Positions 44,352-53,535 are shown, counted from the stretch's first letter. The stretch: DNA of 56,207 nt from an uncultured Coriobacteriaceae bacterium (GCA_944321435.1 CALULH010000013.1:1-56207), one strand, 5' to 3'. Numbers and translations: made by a program. The notes: a model not told the origin generated them from the letters alone.

Positions 44352-44544
44352 CCGTCGAAACTCTGAGCTTAGCGAAACTCAGGCTTCAGAGTTTCGACGG
44401 ATGCTTATCGCCTTATGCAATGGGTTTGTCATCTCAGCAGGTAGTTGATCTACTATATGCACTATCAAGAAACGTTATGCATTCATCAGGCGAGAAGAGC
44501 GAAACTCTGGAACGCGCGAAACTCTCGCTTCAGAGTTTCGACGG
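44352..44544. mobile_element. 193-bp MITE-like element with 15-bp terminal inverted repeats
   Basis: CCGTCGAAACTCTGA (44352-44366) and its exact complement (44530-44544) bound the element. A second pair of the same motif lies inside (44386-44400 and 44500-44509), so each end is itself a 45-49-bp hairpin of the form CGAAACTCTG..CGAAACTC..CTTCAGAGTTTCG. The ~100 bp between the hairpins is visibly AT-richer than the surrounding DNA. No coding capacity or clear target duplication is seen. Confidence 0.7.
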
Positions 44545-44785
44545 CGCGCGAGGGGCGGACGGCAGGCGGGGGGCGGCTGTGGCCAGCGCTGCACGCCCTT
44601 TGGGGTCTAGCGGCCAGCGCGCCGCGCCCTTCGGGACCCCGCGGCCGGCGCTGTGTTCCCGGCTGTACGTTCCCGGACGTCCGGTCGCGGGCGTTGCCGC
44701 CCGTCGCGGTCCCTGGGATAATGGGCGGCGGCGTTGAAGTGAGCAGGCGGACGATAACGCGGAAGGCGGGAAGGGCGGGCGCGCA

Positions 44786-45913
44786 ATGGCTGAGAGGGAC
44801 TGCGGACGGCAGGGCTGGGCGCAGGAACCGGTTGTGTTCGAGGTCGGCGTCTCGCGCAAGAAGCCCGAGAACATCCGCCATAAGGAGAACCCCTGTCCGT
44901 TCTGCGATGTACCCGGCCTCACGGACATCTTCCGCCGCGAGGGCGACCGCATCTGGCTCATGAACAAGTACCGCACCCTGCAGCGCACGGTGCAGACGGT
45001 GGTCATCGAGTCGGCCGACCACACCGGCGATATATCCACGTACGGCAGGGAGGAGAACCGCGGCGTCTTCCGCTTCGCCGTCGGCTGCTTTTACCAAATG
45101 CTCGCCGACCCGCGGTTTGCCAGCGTGGTCATGTTCAAGAACTACGGCCCGCTCTCGGGCGGATCGCTGCTTCATCCGCATCTGCAGATCGTGGGGTTCG
45201 AGCAGGCGAACGCCTACGCGCACGTGGGGCCGGAGAACTTCGGCGGCATCGAGGTCTACACCGGGCCGGATGTCGCGGTGACGCTCTCCGACCATCCGGT
45301 AATGGGCTTCGTTGAGATCAACGTCGGCATCGACGCCGCGGGCCTGGCGGATGCTGCCGCGCCGGTGGGCGAGAAGAGCCTTGCGGCGGCGCCGGACGCG
45401 CCGGCTGCGGCGGGCGAGAAGGCCGGCGCGCCCTACGCGACCGACCGACGGCGGGCGGGCGAGGAGCCTTGCGCGCCCCTTGCGGCCGCTGCGCAGGGCG
45501 GCGCCTCGTCCCCGGTCGCCTCGCAGCGCCTTTCTCCGCGCGCCTGGGACGTGGCCCGCGGCAAGGCGGTGCGTCGCGACGAGGTGCCCGACCCGGCGCT
45601 CTTCATGCCCTGGAAGCCGGCGGGTATGCCCCGGCCCTTCTGCGCCGGGCCCGCGCGCCGTGTGGACGCGCTGGCCGATGCCGCGCACGTGGCCTGCCGC
45701 TACCTGCTGACCGAGCATCACGGGGGCGGGTGCACCTCGTACAACCTGTTCTTCTATCCCGTGGGCGACAAGCTCTGGCTCAAAGCCATGCCGCGCTGGG
45801 TGACCTCGCCGTACTGCATCGGCTACGGCATCACCCAGGTGAACTACGGCCCCTACATGGAAGACGTGCGCGCAACGCTCGCTGCCGAGTTGTCCGCGTA
45901 CTGCGCTCGGTAG
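44786..45913 (+). CDS. GalT/HIT-like nucleotidyltransferase-fold protein (DUF4931-like)
   Basis: This 375-residue protein resembles a galactose-1-phosphate uridylyltransferase half: zinc pair CPFC (Cys37/Cys40), VIESADHTGDISTYG and the HIT-like active-site motif HPHLQ (His130/His132). It ends with HHGGGCTSYNLFFYPVGDKL and WVTSPYCIGYG. The substrate is unknown; no other galactose genes are adjacent. A low-complexity Ala/Gly/Pro/Arg insertion of about 60 residues (about 176-240) splits the fold and looks recently expanded. ATG 44786 follows GGGAAGGGCGGG. Confidence 0.75.
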   Translation: MAERDCGRQGWAQEPVVFEVGVSRKKPENIRHKENPCPFCDVPGLTDIFRREGDRIWLMNKYRTLQRTVQTVVIESADHTGDISTYGREENRGVFRFAVGCFYQMLADPRFASVVMFKNYGPLSGGSLLHPHLQIVGFEQANAYAHVGPENFGGIEVYTGPDVAVTLSDHPVMGFVEINVGIDAAGLADAAAPVGEKSLAAAPDAPAAAGEKAGAPYATDRRRAGEEPCAPLAAAAQGGASSPVASQRLSPRAWDVARGKAVRRDEVPDPALFMPWKPAGMPRPFCAGPARRVDALADAAHVACRYLLTEHHGGGCTSYNLFFYPVGDKLWLKAMPRWVTSPYCIGYGITQVNYGPYMEDVRATLAAELSAYCAR

Positions 45914-46044
45914 ACAGCGCGCCGGCGGCGCTCCCAACCGCGTCTCCGCCCATCCCAAGGCCGCGCAGCGGTGCCGTTGGTGTTACGATAAGCGCATCGG
46001 TGCCCGCGGGCGGTGCCTGCGGAGACACGGTGGGAGGAGGCAGC

Positions 46045-46842
46045 ATGGCCGTTTACGTAACCTCGGATGCGCACGGGCACGTGCGCGCGCTCGACGCGGT
46101 GCTCTCGCAGGTGTCGCCGGGGGCGGACGACGCGGTGTTCGTGCTGGGCGACATGGTGGATCGCGGTCCCGACCCCATGGGCGTCATCAGGCTCGTGCGC
46201 TCGCTGCCGAACACCCATGTGCTGCTGGGCAACCACGAGATGATGATGCTCGAGGCGCTTCTCGGTCTCGAGCGGGACTCCATGGACATGTGGGCTTTCA
46301 ACGGCGGCTTCACCACGCTGGAGGGGATCGCCCAGATGGACTCCGACGAGGTTGCCGAGCTCGCCGATTGGGCGGAGGCCCTGCCGCTGTACGCCATCGT
46401 GTCGGTGGGCGGACGCGACTTCGTGCTGGTGCACGCCGGCATCAACCCCGGCAAGGCCGCCGGTCGCTACGACGGCACCTTGGAATCGCTCGACGCCCTC
46501 TTGCGCGCCCAAACCGTCGAGGACCTCGTGTGGATCCGCGGAGAGTTCTGGGGCCAGCCCACCGGGCTCATCGACCGCCAGGGCAGGGGCCCCCAGGTCA
46601 TCGCGGGCCATACCCCCACCGTGCTCCTGGAGCGCTTTGCCTACCAGCCGTGCGAGCCCTTCACCGACGAGGAGGGGCGCGGCAAGATCGTGGAGCTGGG
46701 CGCCACGTGGGACACCGGCGGCGTGCCCGACCGCGTGAACATCGACTGCTCTGCCGCGGCTGGGCCCGGCCAGGGGCGCGTGGGGATCCTGCGCTTGGAT
46801 GACGGCGCGCGCTTCTACGCGACTATAGAGGACGGCGAGTAG
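46045..46842 (+). CDS. PP2A-type metallophosphoesterase
   Basis: This 265-residue calcineurin-like phosphatase has its metal motifs: SDAHGH (Asp8, His10), GDMVDRGPDP (residues 35-44), LLGNHEMMM and VLVHAGINP, plus GHTP. It most resembles bacterial serine/threonine protein phosphatases or diadenosine-tetraphosphatase-like enzymes. ATG 46045 has GGGAGGAGG; the longer upstream frame overlaps the GalT-like gene and is not supported. Confidence 0.88.
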   Translation: MAVYVTSDAHGHVRALDAVLSQVSPGADDAVFVLGDMVDRGPDPMGVIRLVRSLPNTHVLLGNHEMMMLEALLGLERDSMDMWAFNGGFTTLEGIAQMDSDEVAELADWAEALPLYAIVSVGGRDFVLVHAGINPGKAAGRYDGTLESLDALLRAQTVEDLVWIRGEFWGQPTGLIDRQGRGPQVIAGHTPTVLLERFAYQPCEPFTDEEGRGKIVELGATWDTGGVPDRVNIDCSAAAGPGQGRVGILRLDDGARFYATIEDGE

Positions 46843-46860
46843 GCAGGACGCGCAGGCCGC

Positions 46861-46890
46861 AGCGGGGCGTCTTCCAGGCGCCCCGCTTTC
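46861..46890. terminator. Hairpin between the convergent phosphoesterase and sbcC genes
   Basis: AGCGGGGCG pairs with CGCCCCGCT around a 9-nt loop and is followed by TTCAT. The T-run is short. Confidence 0.6.
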
Positions 46891-47024
46891 ATCTCGCGGG
46901 TGGGAGGCGTGGGCGAGAGAGACGGGCAGGGACGGCGGGCGAGAAGCGCAGGCGGAAGGCGCGAGCGCGCTGCGCTTCCGGACGCGCCCCGCCCGCCGTC
47001 CGGCCCTTCCCGCAGGCCGTTCCC

Positions 47025-49781
47025 TTACGCCTCGATGCGCAGCATGGAGCCTTCGCGGCCGCGCTCGACCACGATCTTCTTGTCGATGCTCTCCTTGAGC
47101 TCCTCCACATGGCTGATGATGCCCACGAGCTTGCCTGACCCGGTGAGCTCGGTGAGCGTTTTGATGGCGAGCGCGAGCGATTCGGCGTCGAGCGAGCCGA
47201 ACCCCTCGTCAATGAACATGGTGTCGAGCTGGATGCCGCCGGCGTGCGCCTGCACCACGTCGGAAAGGCCCAGGGCCAGTGCGAGCGATGCCTTGAACGC
47301 CTCGCCGCCGGAGAGCGACCCGGCGTCGCGCGCCTTGCCGGTGTAGTGGTCGACCACATCCAGGTCAAGGCCGGTCTGCCCCACGTGCGTGAGCGCCTCG
47401 CGACGGCGCGTGAGCTCGTAGCGCCCCGTGGTCATGACGGACAGGCGCCGGTTGGCGGCGGCCAGCATCCGGTCGAAGTACATGCCCTGAAGGTACGTCT
47501 CGAAGCTCACACGGTCCTTGCCCAAAAGGCGCCCGTTGGCGGTGAACGCCACCGGGGCGATCTCCCGATAGGCGTCGAGCGTCTTCTCGTTGGCGGCATG
47601 AATGCGCCTGAGCTGGGCGAGAAGCGCGCCGTTGGCGTTTACGCGCGCGTAGAGCTCCGTGCGCCCATCGTTTACGGCGGCGCGTTCCGTGCGGGCGCGT
47701 TCGAGGCGCTCCTCGGCGTCATCGGCGGCGCCGGCGTCGTCAACCTGGGTGATCTGCCGTTCAAGCTCGGCCTTGCGGCTCTGCGCCTGCGCCTCCGCGC
47801 GGTCGTGGTTCGCCTGCGCCTTTCGGGCGCGGTCAAGCTCTTGGTCAAGGACGCTCACGGCTCCCTGCAGCCGTGCGAGGGAGCTGCGCGCCTCGGCTTC
47901 GGTGGGGTAGGGCAGCTGCTGGGCGATAAGCGCTGCGCGCTCCTGGGCGGCGCTCAGGTCGCGCGCCGCCTTCTCGGCAGCGTCGCGGAGCTTGTCGCGG
48001 CGCTGTGCCAGAACGTCGTGTTCTTGGGCCAGCTGGCCCAAGCGCCCCTGCGCGGCGCGGAGGGCCTTCTCGTCCGCCTGCGCTGCGGCAAGCTGCGCGC
48101 CCGCTTCCGCGGCGGTACGTTCGAGCTCGGCGCGCCGGGCACTGAGCGCGGCGGCATTCCCATGCGCCTCGGTAAAGGAGGCGAGGGCGGCGGCGCGTTC
48201 CTCGGCACGGGTGCGCGCGGCGCTTGCCGCCTGCGCCGCGCGTTGCGCTGCGGCCTCGGCTTGCGCGCGCGTTGCCTCGGCATGGTCGAGCTCTTCCTGC
48301 GTGGGCACATCGGCGGTCTGCGCGGCGGGACGGGGGTGCTCGGTAGATCCGCAGACGGGGCAGGGCGCGCCGGGCTCCAACTGCAGGGCCAGCACGCCCG
48401 CCTGCCCGTCCAGGTAGGCGCGCGAGAGCGCGGTGGCTTCATCCTGCGCCGTGCGGTAGGCCGCTGCCGCCGTGCGGTAGGCCCGCTCCGCAACCTGCAG
48501 GTCCTGCGCGGCGCGCGTCTGCTCGCGTTCCAGGCGCGCCTGCTCCTGCACGTCGGCCTCGACGCGCTGCAGCTGCTCGGCCAGTTGCGCGCAGGCGGCC
48601 GCCTGCGCCGCCGCACGTGCCGGCGCGTCCGCCAACTGCTCGGCCGTATGCTGCGCGGTGGCGCGCGCTTGCTCGTTTGCCCCCAGGGCGGCCGCCGCTC
48701 CCTCGTGGCCCCGCGCGGCCGCGCGCTGCGCGCGCTCCGCCTCCGCTACCGCCCGCTGGGCCGCGGCGTGCGCGCCGTACTGCCCGAGGGCAGCCTCCTC
48801 GCGCGCCGCGTCGGCGGCAAGGCGGGCGCGCTCGGGAGCCTGCGCCTCGGCGGCCCGCAGCGCCTCGGCTACGGCGGGTGCCTCCGCTGCCAGCGCCGCG
48901 ATCTTCTCGTCCGCCTCCGCCAGGTCGACCTTGAGCTGGGCGGCGGTGTGCGCGCGTTCCGCCTGGCGACTGAGCGCGGCTACCTTCTCGTCCATCTCGG
49001 CCAAGCGCTCGTCCAGCACAGAGAGCTCGGCGCGGTCCGCTTTCTGCGCGGCCTCGACGAGCTCGGCCAGCTTGTCGGCCGCCAGTACGTCGCGCGCCTT
49101 CCAGTCCGCGAGCGTCGCGATGTCCTCCTCGTCGGAGAGGCGCAGCTGGTCGGCCAGCGCCCGCACTTGCTGCGTGGCGTCGCGCGTCTTTCCGTAGAGC
49201 TCCTTGCGGCGCGCCTCCAGGTTCTGCTGGAAACGGCGGTAGGCGTCCGTGCCGAAGAGCTTGCGGAAGATCTCCGAGCGCTCGTCGGTGCTGGCGGAGA
49301 GCAGGCGGCGGAAGTCTCCCTGCGCGATCATGACGATCTGCCCGAACTGCGCCCGGTCGATCCCCAACAGCTCCTCCACGGCGCGCGCCACCTCGGCGCG
49401 GCGGGTGAGCACGGTGCCGTCGGGCCGCTCGAACTCAACCTCGGCCGCCTGCAGGGTCAGCCCTTCGCCGCGTTTCTTAGGGCGCTGGTACTCAGGTGCG
49501 CGGCGGATGCGGTAGGTCTGTCCGCGGTAGGCAAAGGAAAGCTCCACGTAGGTGGGCGTGTCCGCGTCCGCAAAGTCGCTCCGCAGGGTGCGCGCGGTGC
49601 GGCCGGCGCCGCTGGCCTCCCCGTAGAGCGCGAAGCTGATGGCGTCGAAGAGCGTGGTCTTGCCGGCGCCCGTGTCGCCGCAGATGAGGTAGATGCCCTC
49701 TTCGCCCAGCTGGGTGAAGTCCACGGTGACGGTGCCGGCGTACGGCCCGAAGGCGGAGAGGGCAAGGGTGATGGGGCGCAT
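47025..49781 (-). CDS. sbcC: Exonuclease complex ATPase SbcC
   Basis: This 918-residue SMC-like ATPase has Walker A CGDTGAGKTTLFDA at the N-terminus and a long two-part coiled coil. The zinc hook CPVCGSTEHPRP lies about midway, and the C-terminal signature SLSGGEAFKASLALALG and Walker B LDTMFIDEGFGSLD close it. With SbcD it cuts DNA hairpins and ends. Start ATG 49781 is 1 bp after the sbcD stop, so translation is coupled; a frame extending to 49913 overlaps sbcD and is not supported. The coiled coil is rich in Ala and Arg. Confidence 0.94.
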   Translation of the reverse strand: MRPITLALSAFGPYAGTVTVDFTQLGEEGIYLICGDTGAGKTTLFDAISFALYGEASGAGRTARTLRSDFADADTPTYVELSFAYRGQTYRIRRAPEYQRPKKRGEGLTLQAAEVEFERPDGTVLTRRAEVARAVEELLGIDRAQFGQIVMIAQGDFRRLLSASTDERSEIFRKLFGTDAYRRFQQNLEARRKELYGKTRDATQQVRALADQLRLSDEEDIATLADWKARDVLAADKLAELVEAAQKADRAELSVLDERLAEMDEKVAALSRQAERAHTAAQLKVDLAEADEKIAALAAEAPAVAEALRAAEAQAPERARLAADAAREEAALGQYGAHAAAQRAVAEAERAQRAAARGHEGAAAALGANEQARATAQHTAEQLADAPARAAAQAAACAQLAEQLQRVEADVQEQARLEREQTRAAQDLQVAERAYRTAAAAYRTAQDEATALSRAYLDGQAGVLALQLEPGAPCPVCGSTEHPRPAAQTADVPTQEELDHAEATRAQAEAAAQRAAQAASAARTRAEERAAALASFTEAHGNAAALSARRAELERTAAEAGAQLAAAQADEKALRAAQGRLGQLAQEHDVLAQRRDKLRDAAEKAARDLSAAQERAALIAQQLPYPTEAEARSSLARLQGAVSVLDQELDRARKAQANHDRAEAQAQSRKAELERQITQVDDAGAADDAEERLERARTERAAVNDGRTELYARVNANGALLAQLRRIHAANEKTLDAYREIAPVAFTANGRLLGKDRVSFETYLQGMYFDRMLAAANRRLSVMTTGRYELTRRREALTHVGQTGLDLDVVDHYTGKARDAGSLSGGEAFKASLALALGLSDVVQAHAGGIQLDTMFIDEGFGSLDAESLALAIKTLTELTGSGKLVGIISHVEELKESIDKKIVVERGREGSMLRIEA

Positions 49782-49782
49782 G

Positions 49783-50949
49783 CTAGGCCACCTCGCTTCC
49801 CGGTTCCAGCGCGTTGAGCTCCGCGGTAACGATTTTCTCCTGCGCGGGCGTGAGCGGCTTGCCGTTTTGCAGCTCGTAGAACGTGCGGAAGTGCTCCAAC
49901 GGGGTCTTCTCATCCTCCGCGTCCGCCACGGCGCCCTCCGCGCCGGCCGCGCGCGTCCGCGTGTTGTCGACGTCCAGCACCATGAGGTTGGGGTAGGCGG
50001 CGCGCAGCTGCGCGAGCGCGTCCAGGGGCGGCTCCTCGTCGGTGAGTGTTACGTGCAGGTAGTCGTCCGCCGGGGCGGCCTCCACGACCTCCGGGGCGAT
50101 AAGCTCCACAAGCGGCCCCTTGATCTCGCGCAGGGCGTGCAGGGGCTCAAGCGGCAGCAGCTCCAGTTCAACGGCGCAGGAGCCGTCGTGCTTCTCGCCC
50201 AGCGTGACGAGCGGCGCCGTCTTGGGCGCGCGCTCGGAAAAGGAGTAGGCAAGGGGGCTCCCCGCGTAGCGCATCTCCGGCCGGCCCACCTGCTGCGGCG
50301 CGTGGATATGCCCCAGCGCCACGTAGTCAAAGGCCGCAAAGACGCCCGCGTCCACGTTGTCGATACCGCCCACCGTCACAGTTTCGGAGTCGCTGCGCAC
50401 AAGCTCCGCGCCGCCGGCGGTCACAAACTGGTGCGCCACCGCCACGTTGCGTACCGTCGGGTCCACCGCGCAGGCATCCACCGCGCATCGCAGCGCGTCC
50501 GTGTAGGTGCGGATCTCCGCGTCAGGGAAATGCGGGCGCACGGCGGCGGGCCGCAAAAAGGGGATGAGCCAGAAGGCCACGGGCCCGTGCGCATCCTCAA
50601 GCACGACGGGCTCAATATGCCCGTCGTAGACCGGTGACACGTAGACCCCCTGCTTTGCCAGGAGCGCGCTGCCGTAGGCCACGCGCTCGGCCGAGTCGTG
50701 GTTGCCCGCCACGGCCAGTACCGCCACGCCCCGCTCGGCCACGGCCGAGAGGAACCAGTCCAAAAGCGCCACCGCCTCGGCGCTGGGCGCAGCCTTGTCG
50801 TAGAGGTCCCCGGCCAGCACCAGGGCGTTCACCGCGCATTCCTCTATGAGCTCCAGCACGCCCGCCAGCACGTAGCGCTGGTCCTCCATCATGGGGAACT
50901 CGTTTACCTGCTTGCCTATGTGCAGGTCGGCCAGGTGTAGTATCCGCAT
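49783..50949 (-). CDS. sbcD: Exonuclease subunit SbcD
   Basis: This 388-residue nuclease begins MRILHLADLHIGKQ (metal motif DLH) and continues with VLAGDLYD, AVAGNHDSAERVA and ALGHIHAPQ. These are the Mre11-type phosphoesterase motifs. It is the Mn-dependent nuclease partner of SbcC. ATG 50949 has GAGGAGG upstream on the minus strand. The gene starts about 150 bp from the divergent HAD gene. Confidence 0.95.
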   Translation of the reverse strand: MRILHLADLHIGKQVNEFPMMEDQRYVLAGVLELIEECAVNALVLAGDLYDKAAPSAEAVALLDWFLSAVAERGVAVLAVAGNHDSAERVAYGSALLAKQGVYVSPVYDGHIEPVVLEDAHGPVAFWLIPFLRPAAVRPHFPDAEIRTYTDALRCAVDACAVDPTVRNVAVAHQFVTAGGAELVRSDSETVTVGGIDNVDAGVFAAFDYVALGHIHAPQQVGRPEMRYAGSPLAYSFSERAPKTAPLVTLGEKHDGSCAVELELLPLEPLHALREIKGPLVELIAPEVVEAAPADDYLHVTLTDEEPPLDALAQLRAAYPNLMVLDVDNTRTRAAGAEGAVADAEDEKTPLEHFRTFYELQNGKPLTPAQEKIVTAELNALEPGSEVA

Positions 50950-51100
50950 GGGCGCCTCCTCGCGCCGTGGTTTTCATCCGCACCCATTGTAAGGGCTCGT
51001 GCGGACATAAAAACGGCGTGCGGGGCGCTGGCGCCCTCGGGTATCATATGCCCTGCATACCCGCCCGCGCCTCGCGCCGGCTTCTAAGCTAGGAGGACCC

Positions 51101-51850
51101 GTGACCCCTCAAGCCTTCATCTTCGACTGCGACGGCACCCTCGTCGACTCCATGCACATGTGGCTCACGCTCTACCCCGAGCTCGTGGCCGGCTACGGCA
51201 TCCACATGACGCCGGAGGACTTTGCGCCCACCGAGCACATGTCCCTGCCGGACGAGATGGCCTACTACCATGAGAAGCTCGGCATCGCCGACAGCGCCGA
51301 GGCCTTGGTGGCCGAGGTCCGCGCCATGATCCGCGACAAGTACGCGCACGAGATCCCCCTCTGCCCGGGCGTGCGCCCCTTCCTTGAGAGCGCCGCTGAG
51401 GCGGGCATCCCCTTAGTGATCGCCACTTCAACCGACGCAGACATCGTGACGCTCGCACTTGAGCGCTTAGGCATCGCCGGCTTTTTCCGCACTATCGTGA
51501 CCACCGACGAGGCCGGCTCCTCCAAGGAGCATCCGGACGTCTACCACCTGGCGCTTGAGCGCACAGCCCCGGGCGCGCGTCCGCAGGACACCTGGGTCTT
51601 CGAGGACGCCATGTTCGGCCTCAAGGCGGCCCGCGGCGCCGGCTACCACACCCTCGGCGTCTACGACGCGCACGGTCGGGCCGACCGCGCGGTGGTGCGC
51701 GCCAACGCGTCTATCTTCGTGACGTCCTTCGAGCAGCTCGCGCTGGACGACATCCTCTCCTTCGACCCCGCGCTCGATGCGCCCGGCCGTCCGCTTCCCG
51801 CCGTGGACCTGGCCGTGCGCGCCAAGGCCGCTTCCGAGCAGGGAGCCTAA
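51101..51850 (+). CDS. HAD-family phosphatase
   Basis: This 249-residue hydrolase has motif I FIFDCDGTLVDSMHMW, motif II IATSTDADIV, the motif III lysine region (AGSSKEHPD) and motif IV VFEDAMFGLKAARGAGY. The pattern fits beta-phosphoglucomutase/phosphatase-like HAD proteins. The substrate is unknown. The GTG start at 51101 has AGGAGG at 51091-51096, and a TATCAT box at about 51043 is a likely -10. Confidence 0.9.
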   Translation: MTPQAFIFDCDGTLVDSMHMWLTLYPELVAGYGIHMTPEDFAPTEHMSLPDEMAYYHEKLGIADSAEALVAEVRAMIRDKYAHEIPLCPGVRPFLESAAEAGIPLVIATSTDADIVTLALERLGIAGFFRTIVTTDEAGSSKEHPDVYHLALERTAPGARPQDTWVFEDAMFGLKAARGAGYHTLGVYDAHGRADRAVVRANASIFVTSFEQLALDDILSFDPALDAPGRPLPAVDLAVRAKAASEQGA

Positions 51851-51854
51851 GGCC

Positions 51855-52691
51855 ATGGGCGAGAAGAGCAGCAGCTACGGCGCCCGCACGTCCGCCGGTT
51901 CCCCGGTACCCTCCGGTGCCCCGCAGGTTCTGCTGGTGGGCGGCTCCCCCGAGGCGTCGTCATCGGCGCTTATCGCCCGGCTGGCCGACGACGCCGACTA
52001 CGTGGTGGCCGTGGACCGCGGGCTCGACCGGCTGATGGCCGCCTGCGTGGAGCCGGACCTGTTCTGCGGGGACTGCGATACCGCCTCCCCGGAGGCTGTG
52101 GCCTACCTGCAGCGCCTGGTGGACGGCGGCCGCGCGGCGGTGGAGACCTACGACCCCCACAAAGACTACACCGACCTTACGCTCGCCCTGCGGGCAACGG
52201 ACGCCCGCTGGCCGGGCGCGCAGCTCAGCCTTACGTGCTTTGGCGGCGGACGGCCGGACCACCTGCTGGCGGTGCTGGGGACGCTGGCGCGCCGCGCGGA
52301 CGTTGTGCGCCTGGAGGAGGACGGCTTCACGGGCCGCATCCTGCATGGGCCCGGTCCGGCGCTCCCTGCGGACCCGGTTGCCGCGGCCGGCATCGAGGCC
52401 GTGGCGGAGGTGGACGCGCCCACGCCCCCGGCAGGCCCGCATGCGCCGGCAGCGGGGGAGGGCGCTTCCGCGGGGCAGCGCTGGGTCATCGGGAACCGCC
52501 GCGGGGCGGCCTTCTCGTTCATCCCGCTCGCCCCGGGCACGGTGGTATCCGAGCGGGGAATGGAATGGGAACTCGACCATAAGCGCTGCGAGCTTTTGGG
52601 CGACCTCGGCGTCTCCAACGTCCTGCGCGCCGACCCGGCCGTCTTCACTTGCCACGCCGGCTGCGCCGTGGCCTACGTCTTTACGGCATAA
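51855..52691 (+). CDS. Thiamine pyrophosphokinase
   Basis: This 278-residue protein has the thiamine pyrophosphokinase pattern: VVAVDRGLDRLMAACVEPDLFCGDCD, YDPHKDYTDLTLAL and CFGGGRPDHLLAVLG. It would make thiamine diphosphate from thiamine and ATP. ATG 51855 lies 4 bp after the previous gene's stop, with CCTAAGG the only upstream purine element, so coupling is likely. Two low-complexity parts (N-terminal Ser/Gly and a Pro/Ala-rich loop near residue 190-210) are longer than usual. Confidence 0.85.
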   Translation: MGEKSSSYGARTSAGSPVPSGAPQVLLVGGSPEASSSALIARLADDADYVVAVDRGLDRLMAACVEPDLFCGDCDTASPEAVAYLQRLVDGGRAAVETYDPHKDYTDLTLALRATDARWPGAQLSLTCFGGGRPDHLLAVLGTLARRADVVRLEEDGFTGRILHGPGPALPADPVAAAGIEAVAEVDAPTPPAGPHAPAAGEGASAGQRWVIGNRRGAAFSFIPLAPGTVVSERGMEWELDHKRCELLGDLGVSNVLRADPAVFTCHAGCAVAYVFTA

Positions 52692-52726
52692 CGCACGTGG
52701 AAGAGGCCTGCCAGCCACCAAAGGGC

Positions 52727-52797
52727 AGCTGCCAAGGGGGACGGGTACGATTGGCAGACAAATTGTCTGCCAATCGTACCCGTCCCCCTTGGCAGCT
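52727..52797. repeat. 71-bp near-perfect palindrome
   Basis: Two 35-bp arms (52727-52761 and 52763-52797) are exact reverse complements around a single A at 52762. The outer ends read AGCTGCC and GGCAGCT. It lies 35 bp after the thiamine pyrophosphokinase stop. No T-run follows. It can form a very stable hairpin or a DNA cruciform. Confidence 0.95.
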
Positions 52798-53149
52798 TGG
52801 CATCCCGCCTGCGCGCCGTCTTTCTCGTCCGCGCGTCCGTCCTAGGGGTGTCCCCGAATCCGCCCGTGTACGCTAGATGCCCAAGTCGCTCTTCTTGCCG
52901 CGGGTTATTTGCGCATTTTCCCTGTACAAGCGTGCAAAATGCGCTATAGTTACCTCTTGCCTCGCGCGGCCGCTACCCGCGCATGTGGACGGGGCGCGCG
53001 TACCATGCGAGCCTCATGCAAACCGTACGGCCCCAAGCCTCGCGGTATGCATGAGCTGTGAAGATTATCTGCTCGGTCTGCCCGTGTGGTACACTTCTAC
53101 AGCTGTTTTAGGTAACACGGCGCCCCTGGGCGCTCGAGGAGGGTACAAG
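52798..53149 (+). promoter_or_regulatory. Long leader/promoter region of rpmB
   Basis: No gene is seen. GCGCATTTT (52911-52919) and AAAATGCGC (52936-52944) form an inverted repeat that ends right at TATAGT (52945-52950), a candidate -10. Further down CTCATGCA...TGCATGAG (about 53011-53054) forms a hairpin. A second possible -10, TACACT, is near 53091. Confidence 0.45.
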
Positions 53150-53338
53150 ATGTCCAAGGTTTGTGAGATTTGCGGTAAGCACCCGGTTGCCGGTCGTTCG
53201 GTCAGCCACTCCCACCGCGTCACGCTGCGCAAGTTCCGTCCCAATATCCAGCGCGTCTACGTGGTGGTGGACGGTCACCGTCGCAAGATGAACGTGTGCA
53301 CCACCTGCCTGAAGTCCGGCAAGGTCGCTCGCTCCTAA
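53150..53338 (+). CDS. rpmB: Ribosomal protein bL28
   Basis: This 62-residue protein reads MSKVCEICGKHPVAGRSVSH, then RKFRPNIQRVYV and VCTTCLKSGKV. It is the zinc-binding form with two CxxC pairs. It is a structural protein of the large ribosomal subunit. GAGGAGGG precedes ATG 53150. A terminator follows. Confidence 0.97.
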   Translation: MSKVCEICGKHPVAGRSVSHSHRVTLRKFRPNIQRVYVVVDGHRRKMNVCTTCLKSGKVARS

Positions 53339-53368
53339 GCATCTGCTCTCTTATATATAAGAGTTGCG

Positions 53369-53402
53369 CGCCCTGCAGCGTCTCTGCTGCAGGGCGTTTT
53401 TG
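53369..53402 (+). terminator. Rho-independent terminator after rpmB
   Basis: GCCCTGCAG pairs with CTGCAGGGC around CGTCTCTG and is followed by GTTTTTG. Confidence 0.92.
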
Positions 53403-53535
53403 TGTACTTTGTGAGGACACATTAGCTAAACGTTTTACCACTTTATCGCGCCAAAGCGCTGACCTGCTGCATCCCGGAAATGCCAGCCTCCTCATTATTC
53501 TCAGATCAGAATTAAAGAAATTCCTTATATGAATT

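Noticed and set aside
53400..53450. Rex redox-operator upstream of adhE
   Set aside because: Only a partial TTGTGA is seen near 53410; the second half does not match TCACAA at the required spacing.
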